Positions 13,249 to 26,280 are shown, counted from the stretch's first letter. The stretch: 47,773 bases of DNA from Prochlorococcus sp. AG-363-G03 (GCA_003280265.1 QCFJ01000006.1:1-47773); one strand, 5' to 3'. Made by a program: numbers and translations. Notes: a model not told the origin generated them from the sequence alone.

Positions 13249-13429
13249 CTAACAAGATAATAACCTAACAGGAACTAGGACCTATTTGAATTACTAGATT
13301 AGGAATTCAGAAGGTTTTCTATTATTTGACAATGATGGAATTATGAAAGCAGAAAAATATTTGGGAAGATTAATTCCTCATTGACATTCAATTAAACAGA
13401 TTTTCTTGGAGTTTTCTCAATGAATTTAA

Positions 13430-14749
13430 TCATTTTTCCAAATCATTCACATTCTTAGTCGCACTACGACTCAATACTTCTACAGAATTTCTTGTTACTA
13501 AAACATCATCTTCAATGCGAATCCCAATACCTTTCCACCTCTCATCTATCTCAGGCTGCCCCTCGGGTACTGCTAAACGGTCACTTATGTAAATACCAGG
13601 TTCAACTGTTAAAACCATTCCAGGTTCAAGCTTCATATGATAATCACCAAGTCGATATGCCCCTACATCATGAACATCAAGACCTAACCAATGACCTGTT
13701 CGATGCATATACAAATGAGAGTAAGCTTCTTGTTCAATGATCGAATCCACTTCACCAACAAGCAGGCCAATATCAACCAAACCAGTAACAAGATGCTTCA
13801 AGGCAGTCATATGTACATTTTCTGCGTTACCACCTGGTTGAACACATTGAATTGCGGCTTCTTGAGCTGTGAGAGTAATTTCATATAAAGCTTTTTGTTC
13901 TCCAGAAAATCTGCCATTAGCAGGAAAGGTTCTTGTTATGTCACCATTGTAATAATCATCCAAAGAGCAACCAGCGTCTATCAAAACAAGCTCTCCATCT
14001 CTTATTGGTGAATTATTTGCCGTGTAATGAAGTACACATGCATTATCACCTGAAGCAACTATTGAGCCATAAGCAGGACCTCTTGTCCCCTTTTCAAGAA
14101 AGTATTTTTCTATTTGAGCTTGCAAATCTCTCTCATTCATCCCAGGGCATGCATATTCTCTAACTATTTCATGACCCTCTGCAGAAATTTTTGATGCAAT
14201 ACGCATCCTTTCTATTTCAAACTCATCCTTACGAAGTCTTAGGTCATGAAGTATTGGGCAAGGTGCAATCATTGAAAACGGAGCGAAGCCACTTCTAGGA
14301 AGTTTTTGTAAATGCTCAGACCAAGTTTTCAAAACCAAAGGTTCCAAATGTGGATGTTTCCCAACTCGAAACGCAATCCCTTCAGCCCCTTTTAAATAAT
14401 GAGGCAAAAGGCTTGGTAATTCATTTAAAGGATGGGATATATCAACATCGAAATTATCTAAAACTCCTTTTGTTCCCCACCTAAAGCCTGTCCAAACTTC
14501 TGCTGCAGACTCTTTTGGCAATACGAACAATACATATTGCTCTCCCTTGGGTTTATGAGGTAAAAACAATGCCACTGCATTTGGCTCATCAAAACCAGTT
14601 AAGTACCAAAAATCACTATTTTGCCTGAAAGGATATTCACAATCTGCATGATGAGTCACGAGTTCTGCAGCGGGTATAATGGCCGCATATTCACCTAAAT
14701 GTGACAGAAATGTGTCTCTACGGCAACGAAAAACGCTTGAATCAGCCAC
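13430..14749 (-). CDS. pepP: Xaa-Pro aminopeptidase (M24 family)
   Basis: ELVLIDAGCSLDDYYNGDITRTFP, HRTGHWLGLDVHDVG, GMVLTVEPGIYI, GIRIEDDVLVT. Confidence 0.9.
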   Translation of the reverse strand: MADSSVFRCRRDTFLSHLGEYAAIIPAAELVTHHADCEYPFRQNSDFWYLTGFDEPNAVALFLPHKPKGEQYVLFVLPKESAAEVWTGFRWGTKGVLDNFDVDISHPLNELPSLLPHYLKGAEGIAFRVGKHPHLEPLVLKTWSEHLQKLPRSGFAPFSMIAPCPILHDLRLRKDEFEIERMRIASKISAEGHEIVREYACPGMNERDLQAQIEKYFLEKGTRGPAYGSIVASGDNACVLHYTANNSPIRDGELVLIDAGCSLDDYYNGDITRTFPANGRFSGEQKALYEITLTAQEAAIQCVQPGGNAENVHMTALKHLVTGLVDIGLLVGEVDSIIEQEAYSHLYMHRTGHWLGLDVHDVGAYRLGDYHMKLEPGMVLTVEPGIYISDRLAVPEGQPEIDERWKGIGIRIEDDVLVTRNSVEVLSRSATKNVNDLEK

Positions 14750-14845
14750 AAAAATAACCCTATTTACTATTTAGGATGGCAAGAGAACTAACTTAGTGGA
14801 AAAATAAAAGCAAAAGATCCTTACTCTTTAAAAAATCTTTAGGGG

Positions 14846-15838
14846 ATGAGCCAAGACATTCTGCTCTTAACTGCTCTTATTGCAATTGTTTTAATGGGTT
14901 CCGCAATGTGCTCAGGGATAGAAGCAGCATTATTGGCTGTCAACCCATTACGCGTGCATGAGCTTGCTAGAAGAAAACCAAAAGTACTGGGAGCTAGAAG
15001 ATTAGAAAAATTACGTCACCGAATTGGAAGGACTCTAACTGTAGTAACCATTGCTAATAACAGTTTCAATATTTTTGGAAGTTTGATGGTTGGTAGCTAC
15101 GCAAGTTTTATTTTTCAAAATAGGATCGGAAATGTAAAGCCAATATTTTTTATTGGCCTAACCATTCTTGTATTACTTCTTGGAGAAATCGTACCCAAAG
15201 CACTCGGCACAAGGCTTGCATTGCAAATAAGTTTAACGAGTGCACCTGTGCTTGACTTCTTAAGTATAGTTATGCGTCCATTGCTAATAGTTCTTGAACG
15301 TCTACTACCAATCATCACTGCCAAGAGCGAGCTAACAACAGACGAAGAAGAAATAAGACAGATGGCTAGGCTGGGATCTCAAATAGGTCAAATAGAAGCA
15401 GATGAGGCTGCAATGATATCCAAAGTTTTTCAGCTTAATGATCTTACTGCTAAAGATCTAATGACTCCACGAGTTGCTGCTCCAACACTTCCAGGAAGAG
15501 TGTCTTTGCAATCTGTTAAATCAAACTTATTAGAAAATAATGCCACATGGTGGGTAGTATTAGGGGAAGAAGTAGACAAGGTTGTTGGTGTCGCTAACCG
15601 TGAAAAGCTTCTAGCCTCTTTACTTCAAGGAGATTCTCATTTAACTCCTTACGACCTAAGCGAAAATGTAGAGTTTGTGCCAGAAATGATTCGAGTAGAT
15701 AGACTACTGATTGGTTTTAATGAAGACAAAAACGGAGTCAGAGTTGTGGTAGATGAATTTGGTGGATTTGTTGGTTTAATAGGAGCAGAAGCTGTATTGG
15801 CGGTTTTAGCTGGTTGGTGGAGAAAATCAAATAAATGA
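14846..15838 (+). CDS. CNNM/HlyC-CorC (DUF21) membrane protein with CBS region
   Basis: N-terminal hydrophobic segments with MCSGIEAALLAVNPLRVHELARRK and LLGEIVPKALGTRLAL, then EADEAAMISKVFQLNDLTAKDLMTPRVAAPTL. Confidence 0.88.
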   Translation: MSQDILLLTALIAIVLMGSAMCSGIEAALLAVNPLRVHELARRKPKVLGARRLEKLRHRIGRTLTVVTIANNSFNIFGSLMVGSYASFIFQNRIGNVKPIFFIGLTILVLLLGEIVPKALGTRLALQISLTSAPVLDFLSIVMRPLLIVLERLLPIITAKSELTTDEEEIRQMARLGSQIGQIEADEAAMISKVFQLNDLTAKDLMTPRVAAPTLPGRVSLQSVKSNLLENNATWWVVLGEEVDKVVGVANREKLLASLLQGDSHLTPYDLSENVEFVPEMIRVDRLLIGFNEDKNGVRVVVDEFGGFVGLIGAEAVLAVLAGWWRKSNK

Positions 15839-17157
15839 TTAACAAAACAGATATACCTACAAAATGCAGGTTTTCCATTGATAAATGGAAAGAGAACCTA
15901 AATCTTACTAATTACGAAAGAACTAAGTTTGCTGATATTTTAAATCAGCTAGAAGTTCAAATAAACAAATTAGAAAAAAAAGAACTACGTATATCAGTAT
16001 ATGGACGAGTTGGAGTTGGGAAATCAAGCTTGTTAAATGCATTAATTGGAAAGCAAATCTTTCCAACCGATATACTAAACGGGAATACAAAGACTACTAA
16101 ATCTTATACGTTGGAGAAAAGATTTAGCAGCTTAAACAATGTTAAAATAATAGACTCTCCGGGTATAGATGAAATAAATAATACTAATCAAGAAGAAAGA
16201 CATTTTAATTACATATTAGATACAGATTTAATTCTCTTTGTAATTGATAGTGATCTAACTCGAATCGAATTGAATTCTATTGAACAGCTATTAAGGCACA
16301 ACAAACCCATACTAATAGTCTTAAATCGTTGTGATCAATGGAATGCAAAAGAGACAAAGCTAATACTCTCTAGTATTCACAGAAAATTATCATTTTGCAA
16401 ACAGAAAATTAAAATTTCTCTAGTATCATCTTCTCCAAGAGAAGCAAAAATAAAACCAGACGGAACTGTTAGAAGTGAACAAAAAACACCTAAAGTTGAT
16501 ATTCTCAAGAATGAACTTGAAGATATTCTCGATCAAAGCGGGGAATTACTAATTTGTATAAATAGTCTTAGAATTGCAGACTATTTATACAAATCACTTA
16601 AGGAGAATCGACTACTTAAAAATAAAGCAGAAGCACAAAGCTTAATCGGCAAATATGCAACTTTAAAAGCCTCAGGAGTAGCAATTAATCCCTTTTTAAT
16701 GATTGATCTGCTTACTGGTCTTGCTTTTGATAGTGCCCTTGTTATCCAATTAAGTAAATTATATGGTTTAGAGGTAGGTGGTCCATCTGCTAGACAATTA
16801 GTTAAAAAGCTTGGTTTTCAAAATTCATTACTTGGGGGGGTACAAATAGGCATACAATTTACTTTAAACATTTTCAAGAAAATACTGTTACTTGCTGCAC
16901 CTCTTACGGGAGGATTAAGCCTTGCACCCACTGCTCTGATAGCCATTGCACAAGCAACTCTTGCGATTCATTCAACAAAAATCATAGGTCGTCTCGCAGC
17001 TTATAAATTTTTAAGCAGTACAAATAAAAAAGATGGGCGACCTCGATTAATGTTGAACTATCTTCTCAAAAAAAATACAGACTTTCGAATAATTCTTGGT
17101 GACTTTAAATTTCTTACATCAAGTACGACAAAAAATAAGAATTATTTGTTGCCATGA
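15835..17157 (+). CDS. Era-like GTPase with DUF697-like C-terminal region
   Basis: G1 VYGRVGVGKSSLLNALIG, G3 DSPGIDE, G4 LNRCDQW; hydrophobic glycine-rich C-terminal region. Confidence 0.85.
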   Translation: MINKTDIPTKCRFSIDKWKENLNLTNYERTKFADILNQLEVQINKLEKKELRISVYGRVGVGKSSLLNALIGKQIFPTDILNGNTKTTKSYTLEKRFSSLNNVKIIDSPGIDEINNTNQEERHFNYILDTDLILFVIDSDLTRIELNSIEQLLRHNKPILIVLNRCDQWNAKETKLILSSIHRKLSFCKQKIKISLVSSSPREAKIKPDGTVRSEQKTPKVDILKNELEDILDQSGELLICINSLRIADYLYKSLKENRLLKNKAEAQSLIGKYATLKASGVAINPFLMIDLLTGLAFDSALVIQLSKLYGLEVGGPSARQLVKKLGFQNSLLGGVQIGIQFTLNIFKKILLLAAPLTGGLSLAPTALIAIAQATLAIHSTKIIGRLAAYKFLSSTNKKDGRPRLMLNYLLKKNTDFRIILGDFKFLTSSTTKNKNYLLP

Positions 17158-17738
17158 AAGCCAAAATAAACACAATAGCCTTATTCGGGACAAGTGCTGA
17201 TCCGCCTACTTTAGGTCACGAGGCCTTGTTGAATGAATTAACAAAAATCTTCCCAAAAGTCATAACATGGGCAAGTGATAACCCTGATAAAACACATCAA
17301 ATTCCACTTCTAAAAAGAACTCAGCTTTTAAGAATTCTTGTACAAAAAATTTCACACCCTAAACTAGAGCTAGTTCAAGAATTGAGTAGTCCTAGGACGA
17401 TTAATACTCTAAAAAAAGCTTCTCAACTATGGCCCGAAGCGAAGTTAAGTTTTGTAATTGGCAGTGATTTAGCTGCTCAAATTCCAAAGTGGCTCAATGC
17501 TAGGTCTATTCTCAGTAAAGCAGCAATAGCTATCACAATGAGAGATGGATGGCCAATTAGCGATAATCAATTAGATGAAATTAAAAATCTTGGTGGTGAA
17601 ATTGATCTATTGCCTTTTAATATACCTGAATCATCAAGTTCGAAATTTAGAGAGAGACCTCAAGAAGTTCTTGTCCCTCAAGAGCTTGTTCCATTACTAA
17701 TTGAAGAAAATCTATACGGTCTGGCAGATAACAAATAA
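17154..17738 (+). CDS. nadD: Nicotinate-nucleotide adenylyltransferase
   Basis: IALFGTSADPPTLGHEALLNEL and SFVIGSDLAAQIPKW; immediately upstream of nadE. Confidence 0.88.
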   Translation: MKAKINTIALFGTSADPPTLGHEALLNELTKIFPKVITWASDNPDKTHQIPLLKRTQLLRILVQKISHPKLELVQELSSPRTINTLKKASQLWPEAKLSFVIGSDLAAQIPKWLNARSILSKAAIAITMRDGWPISDNQLDEIKNLGGEIDLLPFNIPESSSSKFRERPQEVLVPQELVPLLIEENLYGLADNK

Positions 17739-19438
17739 TGAAATTAGCATTAGCCCAACTAAATCCAGTCATTGGAGATCTTGATGGTAATGCAAAAAAA
17801 ATATTTAAAGTATGTAAAGAGATTAAAAACGAAGATGTTGATCTAGTAATAACACCAGAGCTTTCTTTAATCGGCTACCCTCCAAAAGACTTACTATTTA
17901 ATCCACGACTGTTCGAAGAGGAAAAAGATGTCCTAAACAAATTAAGCGAAAGATTAAGTAATCTTAGTCGAGACTTATCTGTATTAATTGGTATTGCAGA
18001 ACCAACTCCAGATAAAGAAATTCCTAAACTTTATAATTCAGTCGTTATTCTAGAAAAAGGTTCTTGGAGAATCGTTGCGAGGAAGCAACTCCTACCCACA
18101 TACGATGTGTTTGATGAAAAACGCTATTTTCGTTCTGCAGAAAATAGTAGTATTTTAAATTTTAATCACCAAGAAAAACTCTGGAAGATTGGAATAACTA
18201 TTTGTGAAGATATATGGGTTGAGAAAAACTTACAAAATGAGAAAATCCAAGGGAAAGACCCTTTAAGATCCCTAGAACAAGAAAAATTAGATTTACTGAT
18301 CAATCTCTCAGCTTCTCCATTTATTGAAGCTAAAAGTTTACTACGTCAACGCATAGCAGCCAAAGCATCTATACGTCTTTCATGCCCCGTGATCTATGTA
18401 AATCAAGTAGGAGGAAATGATGAATTAATTTTTGATGGTTCTAGTTTTGCTCTTAACAACGAAGGGAAATTACGGCATGAACTTCCTGCCTTCACAGAGT
18501 CAATTAGTCTTTGTGACATATCTTCCCTCCAACAAAAAACCTCGATATCGAGTAAAAATCCAACATCACAAGAAGTTCTTTTCAGAGCTTTAGTTCTTGG
18601 AGTTAACGATTATGCGAGGAAATGTAATTTCAAAAGTGCGGTTATTGGATTAAGTGGGGGAATCGACTCAGCACTAGTAGCCACTATTGCAGTTGCAGCT
18701 TTAGGCAAGTCTAAAGTTCATGCAATTTTAATGCCATCTCCATGGAGTTCAGCAGGGTCTGTAAAAGATGCCACGGCGTTAGCTAATCGACTTGGAATAA
18801 ATCATCAAAGGATCCCGATCTCAGCTGTAATGAATAGTTTTAACGATGTTTTATCTAATTCAACATGGGGTATACCAACCGGTATAACAGCTGAAAATCT
18901 ACAATCTCGTATTCGAGGAACAATATTGATGGCTCTAGCAAATCAAAGGAAACATTTACTTCTATCTACAGGAAATAAATCAGAACTGGCTGTAGGTTAT
19001 TGCACCCTTTACGGAGACATGAACGGAGGCTTGTCTGTAATTGGAGATCTTTACAAGACAAGTGTATTTGATCTATGTGATTGGATAGATGGCGAGTCAT
19101 CATCCACTTGTAGAAATGATTTCTTCCTCCCTGAAACAGGAGAAATCATAAGCTCTGAAATAAGAAGCAAGCCTCCAAGTGCTGAATTAAGACCAGAGCA
19201 ATTAGATAGCGACTCTTTGCCGGATTACTTCATTCTTGATCCAATACTAAAAGGGTTGATTGAACAGCATTTACCAACTGAAGTTTTAATAGAAAAAGGA
19301 TTTAATAAGAAGATAGTTCTCCAAGTCGCCAATTTATTAAAGAAAGCTGAATTCAAACGTTATCAGGCCCCTCCTTTATTGAAAATCAGTCATCAAGCTT
19401 TTGGAAGTGGGTGGAAAAAGCCAATAGCCTCAAGATAA
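17738..19438 (+). CDS. nadE: Glutamine-hydrolysing NAD+ synthase
   Basis: N-terminal nitrilase domain (MKLALAQLNPVIGDLDGN...TPELSLIGYPPKDLL, ITICEDIW) and synthetase motif VIGLSGGIDSALVATIAV. Confidence 0.95.
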   Translation: MKLALAQLNPVIGDLDGNAKKIFKVCKEIKNEDVDLVITPELSLIGYPPKDLLFNPRLFEEEKDVLNKLSERLSNLSRDLSVLIGIAEPTPDKEIPKLYNSVVILEKGSWRIVARKQLLPTYDVFDEKRYFRSAENSSILNFNHQEKLWKIGITICEDIWVEKNLQNEKIQGKDPLRSLEQEKLDLLINLSASPFIEAKSLLRQRIAAKASIRLSCPVIYVNQVGGNDELIFDGSSFALNNEGKLRHELPAFTESISLCDISSLQQKTSISSKNPTSQEVLFRALVLGVNDYARKCNFKSAVIGLSGGIDSALVATIAVAALGKSKVHAILMPSPWSSAGSVKDATALANRLGINHQRIPISAVMNSFNDVLSNSTWGIPTGITAENLQSRIRGTILMALANQRKHLLLSTGNKSELAVGYCTLYGDMNGGLSVIGDLYKTSVFDLCDWIDGESSSTCRNDFFLPETGEIISSEIRSKPPSAELRPEQLDSDSLPDYFILDPILKGLIEQHLPTEVLIEKGFNKKIVLQVANLLKKAEFKRYQAPPLLKISHQAFGSGWKKPIASR

Positions 19439-19448
19439 ATCTTTGAAT

Positions 19449-20567
19449 CTACTTCTTTTCGTCATTAATTTCTTTTAAGCAATCAATTGGTCTTCGTAGA
19501 GACTTAATATTAATCCCATGACGTAAAGCTGTTATTAGTCCCGCAGCCTCTAAATAATTCTCAGCATACAAAATATACTTATCTTTATCGCCAGTAATGC
19601 AATCTAGCCTCATCTTTTTTGAGCTTACATTTAATACTCCTTGATTAGAAACTACTATTAAAGGAATAAATCTTTCGATGCACGACAAAACTGCTTCACC
19701 ACCCAATGCACCCTGTGGAACAACAACAGCTCCCAAATCACTATTCCTTAATAAAGTTTTCACCTGTGAAAAAACATTTTCTTTGGTATTCATAGCTGAC
19801 TTACCGATCAGATCGGGTGCACGACTAAGACCAACTAAAACACTTTGCAAAAATGTATATCCAATCTCCTCTCCCGAGGTTCGAGGGTCTAGATCATAAT
19901 CAATTGGTAATGGAGCTAATCCCGGTGCATGTGCACAAGGAATCAGTAAGTGTTTTACGAGGAAATGACTGATTACAGCCTCAAGTCCCGCAATGACATC
20001 AACACCATTACCTTGTCTATAAAGTTGAGTTTCTAATTCATCACTATCATCCGGGAAACGCGTTACTACAGCAATTGCTGTTGCACCAGCTTTCTTCAGT
20101 TTTTCGGCAGCTCTTAAAAGAACATCTGGATCTTCTATACTCCCCCAACTTGAACCACTTAAACCTTTCCTCAGATTCATTCTTATAGCTCTTTCAGTTG
20201 TAATTACAGGGCCAATATCTAGACCCAGGGTTGCGATACAGCCATCAGCAACTTGTAAATGTCTTTTTTTTAACTCAGGCTCTAAACCAGCATCTAATAG
20301 CAAACCTACTTTTTGTTGTCTTACTGGCTTAAGAAACACTTCTCCAGCGGCAAAAAGATTTAAACTATATCCCTCTACATATTGGATACAAGTATCTGGC
20401 CAATACAAAGATCCACCATTCATAACATTGGGATGAGTTATTAAACAGTCACTCGCAGAAGCCAGTAATCTTGCGACGGGTATTGCATCACCTGCATAGC
20501 CACCGACACTGCACCCTATACCTGTAGGAATAATCAATAATGTAGGGAAAGGATCAGTATTAGTCAT
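19449..20567 (-). CDS. DUF3326 family protein
   Basis: LLIIPTGIGCSVGGYAGDAIPVARLLASASDCLITHPNVMNGGSLYWPDTCIQYVEGYSLNLFAAG is typical of DUF3326. Confidence 0.8.
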   Translation of the reverse strand: MTNTDPFPTLLIIPTGIGCSVGGYAGDAIPVARLLASASDCLITHPNVMNGGSLYWPDTCIQYVEGYSLNLFAAGEVFLKPVRQQKVGLLLDAGLEPELKKRHLQVADGCIATLGLDIGPVITTERAIRMNLRKGLSGSSWGSIEDPDVLLRAAEKLKKAGATAIAVVTRFPDDSDELETQLYRQGNGVDVIAGLEAVISHFLVKHLLIPCAHAPGLAPLPIDYDLDPRTSGEEIGYTFLQSVLVGLSRAPDLIGKSAMNTKENVFSQVKTLLRNSDLGAVVVPQGALGGEAVLSCIERFIPLIVVSNQGVLNVSSKKMRLDCITGDKDKYILYAENYLEAAGLITALRHGINIKSLRRPIDCLKEINDEKK

Positions 20568-20584
20568 AAAAAAATCAATTCAAT

Positions 20585-20803
20585 TCAGGGTTTAACGCCT
20601 TTCTCCTTATCCTGATTAATAATCAACACAACTTCTAGCGATATTATCTGGATTTTTTTTTCAGAACGAGTTGTAACTGAAGTAATGGCCCACCTTAGTG
20701 GATCACCAAATTCTCTTAGCTTAGATAAAATATATTTTTTTAAGTCAACTATGCTCAATTCATAAGGCCAATCAATGTCCAATTCTATAAATTCAAGTTT
20801 CAC
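20585..20803 (-). CDS. Conserved hypothetical small protein
   Basis: 72-aa ORF in the gap between atpG and the DUF3326 gene, same strand, no overlap with another gene. Confidence 0.6.
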   Translation of the reverse strand: MKLEFIELDIDWPYELSIVDLKKYILSKLREFGDPLRWAITSVTTRSEKKIQIISLEVVLIINQDKEKGVKP

Positions 20804-20856
20804 TTTATTAATTACTTATACTTTGCAAATTTGCAAAATTAGATAAAAATAAGAAA

Positions 20857-21807
20857 CTACGCTGCAGCTCCACCAACAACTTCTAAAATTTCTTGCGTAA
20901 TTGCTGCTTGTCTAGCCTTGTTGTAATCAATAGTAAGGTTTTTAGCCAATTCCTTAGCGTTATCACTAGCATTATTCATTGCAGTCATTCTACTCGCCAA
21001 CTCTGAAGCAGCTGACTCCTGTAATGCACGTAGTAATTGATTCTGTAAATAAAGAGGCAAAAGAGCATTCAAAAGTTGATCAGGACTTTGTTCGAAAACA
21101 ATATCCGATGGTAATTTCGGTTCTTCATTCGAAGGAGCAGCATCTTTTTCAATAATTAGTTGGCTATCTTTTGTCGTTAGTCTAAAAATCTCATCTTCTG
21201 AATCTGCTATTCCTTGAGGATCTAAAGGTAAAAGAGTTTGTATTGTTGGATTACAACTAACCAAACTAACGAACTTAGTAAAAATGACCTCTACTCGATC
21301 AGTACTTTCGGAGAGAAATTCTGCTAATACTTCACTCGTAATAGAGCTAGCATCCTCAGAGGTCGGTACTTGTTCTAATTCTTTAAAAGTAGCTCTTATA
21401 TTATAAAGGCTAGATCTATTCTCGAAATAACCTATTGCTTTCTTACCGATTAAGACTAGGTCAGGACTATATCCTTGACTTTTTAATTCTGCATAGCGTT
21501 TCTCTGTTCGTTTAATAATATTTGCATTGTAACCTCCACATAATCCTCTATCCCCAGTAACAGCTAAGAGAGTAATTGTCTTAACTTCACGCCTATTTAA
21601 CAGAGGAGAGTCAGCAGCTTCAAACTGCATCCTTGATTGTATATTTTCTAAAACCCTTGCCAATCGATCAGCAAAAGGTCTACTCCTTAGGACCTGATCC
21701 TGTGCTCTCCGAACTTTTGCAGCAGCAACGAGTCTCATCGCTTCTGTTATTTTCCTTGTGTTTTTGACAGATACAATTCTGTCTCGTATGTCCTTGAGGT
21801 TAGCCAT
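20857..21807 (-). CDS. atpG: ATP synthase F1 subunit gamma
   Basis: [36 protein letters not shown]...[17 protein letters not shown]. Confidence 0.97.
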   Translation of the reverse strand: MANLKDIRDRIVSVKNTRKITEAMRLVAAAKVRRAQDQVLRSRPFADRLARVLENIQSRMQFEAADSPLLNRREVKTITLLAVTGDRGLCGGYNANIIKRTEKRYAELKSQGYSPDLVLIGKKAIGYFENRSSLYNIRATFKELEQVPTSEDASSITSEVLAEFLSESTDRVEVIFTKFVSLVSCNPTIQTLLPLDPQGIADSEDEIFRLTTKDSQLIIEKDAAPSNEEPKLPSDIVFEQSPDQLLNALLPLYLQNQLLRALQESAASELASRMTAMNNASDNAKELAKNLTIDYNKARQAAITQEILEVVGGAAA

Positions 21808-21839
21808 AGGTAATTGTCTCTCTTAGATAGCCTTTGCGT

Positions 21840-23363
<1,524 letters not shown>

Positions 23364-23416
23364 TTAAAGTGGGGAAGATGAAAGGGAGGGGAAAGAGGGA
23401 TAAAGTCAGAAGAGAA

Positions 23417-23965
23417 TTAGCTGACCTTGGCCAAAGCAAGACCAAGTCGTCTGACTTGCCCTGCGATGCTGGCATCAATGACCTTTGATCCAACATTGAC
23501 CACAAAGCCACCTAGCAATTCAGAGTCGACTTTGAGATCGATTTCCAAATTATCTGTACCAGCTATGGATTGTACTTTCTTAAGTAGCTCAGATTGTTGA
23601 TCTTCACTTAAAGCTGAAGCTGAGGTGATTGTTGCCAAAGCAATATTTCTTTGTTCTCGATAGATTTCCAATAATCTTTCAAGAACAGAATTCAACAAAC
23701 CTATTCTCTGTCGATCTGCTAAAAGTTTTAGAAGATTTAAGAAAGAGGGTGTGACCTGACTAGAAAAAAGTTTTTCTAAAGCTGCTTTCTTCTGATTAAC
23801 CTCTAAAACTGGCGATGACATTGCATCACTAAATTCAGGGCAAGTATTCCAAAGTTCTAGAATAGATTTAGATTGATTGACTACTTCATCCACCTCGTTA
23901 CGGCTCTCAGCTACTTGAAGGAAAGCTTCTGCATAAGGAGTAGTAATAGTATTAAGTAGTGGCAT
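23417..23965 (-). CDS. atpH: ATP synthase F1 subunit delta
   Basis: PYAEAFLQVAESRNEVDEV...GGFVVNVGSKVIDASIAGQVRRLGLAL; TAATG overlap with atpF. Confidence 0.94.
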   Translation of the reverse strand: MPLLNTITTPYAEAFLQVAESRNEVDEVVNQSKSILELWNTCPEFSDAMSSPVLEVNQKKAALEKLFSSQVTPSFLNLLKLLADRQRIGLLNSVLERLLEIYREQRNIALATITSASALSEDQQSELLKKVQSIAGTDNLEIDLKVDSELLGGFVVNVGSKVIDASIAGQVRRLGLALAKVS

Positions 23966-24477
23966 TAGTTGTCTCCAATATTTTGAATTGACTGTTTAAG
24001 AAAATTATCTTGTGTATTTGAATCTAACTTTTTAGGAAGCATTGTTAATGCTTTTTCTATAGCAAGTTCTGCAGCCTCTTTCCTTAATTGAGAAGTCACT
24101 CTTGCTGCTTCAGCATTTAAATCAGAGGCAGCACCTTGTTTAATTCTTGCCATTTCCTCAACAGTCCTTTTTTCACTCTCCAAACGAATTGCCTCTGCTC
24201 TGGCTTTGCAGTCATTTCTAATTTTTTCTGCTTTTTGCTTAGCGGAGGCAAGCTCGTCTTTTGCTTTTGAAAGGGAATGTTGCGCTTGAGAAAAACGCTC
24301 TTCTGCTTCTTTTAAGTCAGAAAGTATTGAAGTCCTTCGTCTTTCTAGGATTTTTCCTAAAAAGCCTGGTAAAAACTTATAGAGGCCAAAAACAACAACT
24401 GCTAAGTTGATAATGTTGGTCTCAAAAATATTTAAGTTGAGGCCAAAGCCTTCGGAAGCGAAAATTAAAGAAGTCAT
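23965..24477 (-). CDS. atpF: ATP synthase Fo subunit b
   Basis: [51 protein letters not shown]. Confidence 0.94.
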   Translation of the reverse strand: MTSLIFASEGFGLNLNIFETNIINLAVVVFGLYKFLPGFLGKILERRRTSILSDLKEAEERFSQAQHSLSKAKDELASAKQKAEKIRNDCKARAEAIRLESEKRTVEEMARIKQGAASDLNAEAARVTSQLRKEAAELAIEKALTMLPKKLDSNTQDNFLKQSIQNIGDN

Positions 24478-24935
24478 TTGTTTGCCAATAGTCTTTCAAC
24501 AATCAAATCACCAAGATTTTCAGCTTCGCTTTTGAGTTGATTAAGAGCTTTATCTCTTTGCGAATCAATCTCACGCCTAGCTTTTTCTCTTGATGCATTT
24601 GCCTCTGAAGTAGCAAGAGCAAGAGCTTCTTTATAAAGATTCTCAGAATCCTGCTCTGCCTCAAGAATCACCTTCTGAGCTTCAAGTCGAGCTTCTTTAA
24701 GCTGCTCTTTGAGTTCAGTCTCTAGTCGTTCGACTTCAGCGATTTTTTTCTTTGCTTCTGCCCGACTGGTATTGACAAAATCCTCTCTTTCTTCAACAAC
24801 CCGTCCAACAGGTTTGAAGAAAAGAGCATTAAGTATGAAAGTAAGCAACACAACCTGAACCGCCATAAGCGGAAGTGTTGCATCGAAATCAAACAGACCT
24901 CCCTCAGAGGCACCAAACAAAAACAAAGTTGGCAT
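24474..24935 (-). CDS. ATP synthase Fo subunit b'
   Basis: [42 protein letters not shown]; overlaps atpF by 4 nt. Confidence 0.93.
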   Translation of the reverse strand: MPTLFLFGASEGGLFDFDATLPLMAVQVVLLTFILNALFFKPVGRVVEEREDFVNTSRAEAKKKIAEVERLETELKEQLKEARLEAQKVILEAEQDSENLYKEALALATSEANASREKARREIDSQRDKALNQLKSEAENLGDLIVERLLANK

Positions 24936-24992
24936 TAGCTAGGGGTGCAAGAAATTAAACGAGCCGAATAACGGCAATTGAAATTTGCTAAA

Positions 24993-25063
24993 GAATTTTC
25001 AAATATTTGGGCTGAAAGTAAATCAATTAATTGATTTACTCAATCAGCCCTTTTTTGAAATAT

Positions 25064-25065
<2 letters not shown>
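24993..25065 (-). promoter_or_regulatory. Long multi-segment hairpin immediately 3' of atpE
   Basis: Nested inverted repeats: core AGTAAATCAATTAATTGATTTACT (25017-25040, perfect 24-bp palindrome), GGGCTGA/TCAGCCC (25009-25015/25044-25050), GAATTTTCAAA/TTTGAAATATTC (24993-25003/25054-25065). No U-tract on the transcribed minus strand. Confidence 0.75.
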
Positions 25066-25345
<280 letters not shown>

Positions 25346-25480
25346 TTATAGAGTTGTGAACGGGAGTTTATACCTGCGAGGGGTGAATCTCATAGTTCTT
25401 GAGATGATACTGAAAGAATTTCAGGCCTCAAAGCAGGAAATTTGCCATTGAAAAGTTAATTCAGTAGCAAAAAATCATGA

Positions 25481-26206
25481 TTAATGATGCTCTTCAACTG
25501 CTTCCCCAATGTAATAAGCAGCAAGAGTTGCAAAAATCAGAGCTTGAATAGCACTAGTAAACAAGCCTAGAAACATAACAGGCACCGGAAGAACAAGAGG
25601 CACAAGAAAAACAAGTACCGCTACTACAAGTTCGTCAGCGAGAATGTTTCCAAATAAACGGAATGAGAGAGATAGAGGCTTTGTGAAGTCTTCAACAATT
25701 TTGAACGGGAGCATTATTGGCGTTGGGTGAACGTAATACTCGAAGTAACGCAAACCCTTATTGCTCAACCCCGCATAGAAATATGAAAGAGATACCAGTA
25801 GTGCTAAAGCAACAGTTGTATTTATGTCAGCTGTAGGTGCACCAAGTTCTCCACTTGGTAGTTCAATCAGCTTCCAAGGAACTAATGCTCCGCCCCAATT
25901 GCTCACAAATATGAACAGAAAGAGGGTTCCGATGAAAGGCATCCAATCTCTATAAACCTTTTCACCAATTTGTGTTCTAGCCAGATCACGTATGTAATCC
26001 CACAGAAATTCCAAAAGATTTTGAACACCTTTTGGATCACGTTCCATTTTTTTTGTTCCAATGACCACCAAGGCAAGCAAAGCGCCTATGAGGAGCCATG
26101 AAGTCATAAAAACTTGGCCGTGAATTCTAAAATTTCCAATTTGCCAATAAAGGTGTTGACCCACCTCTAATTCAGCCAAAGGAAAAACAAATGGTAAAAA
26201 ACCCAT
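25481..26206 (-). CDS. atpB: ATP synthase Fo subunit a
   Basis: [34 protein letters not shown]...[23 protein letters not shown]. Confidence 0.97.
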   Translation of the reverse strand: MGFLPFVFPLAELEVGQHLYWQIGNFRIHGQVFMTSWLLIGALLALVVIGTKKMERDPKGVQNLLEFLWDYIRDLARTQIGEKVYRDWMPFIGTLFLFIFVSNWGGALVPWKLIELPSGELGAPTADINTTVALALLVSLSYFYAGLSNKGLRYFEYYVHPTPIMLPFKIVEDFTKPLSLSFRLFGNILADELVVAVLVFLVPLVLPVPVMFLGLFTSAIQALIFATLAAYYIGEAVEEHH

Positions 26207-26280
26207 TTATCTGGTAGTTAGGTTGCGTAGAAAAAAAAGCCAAACAAACAAAACTTAAAAATTTGATTTCTAACAAGCAA

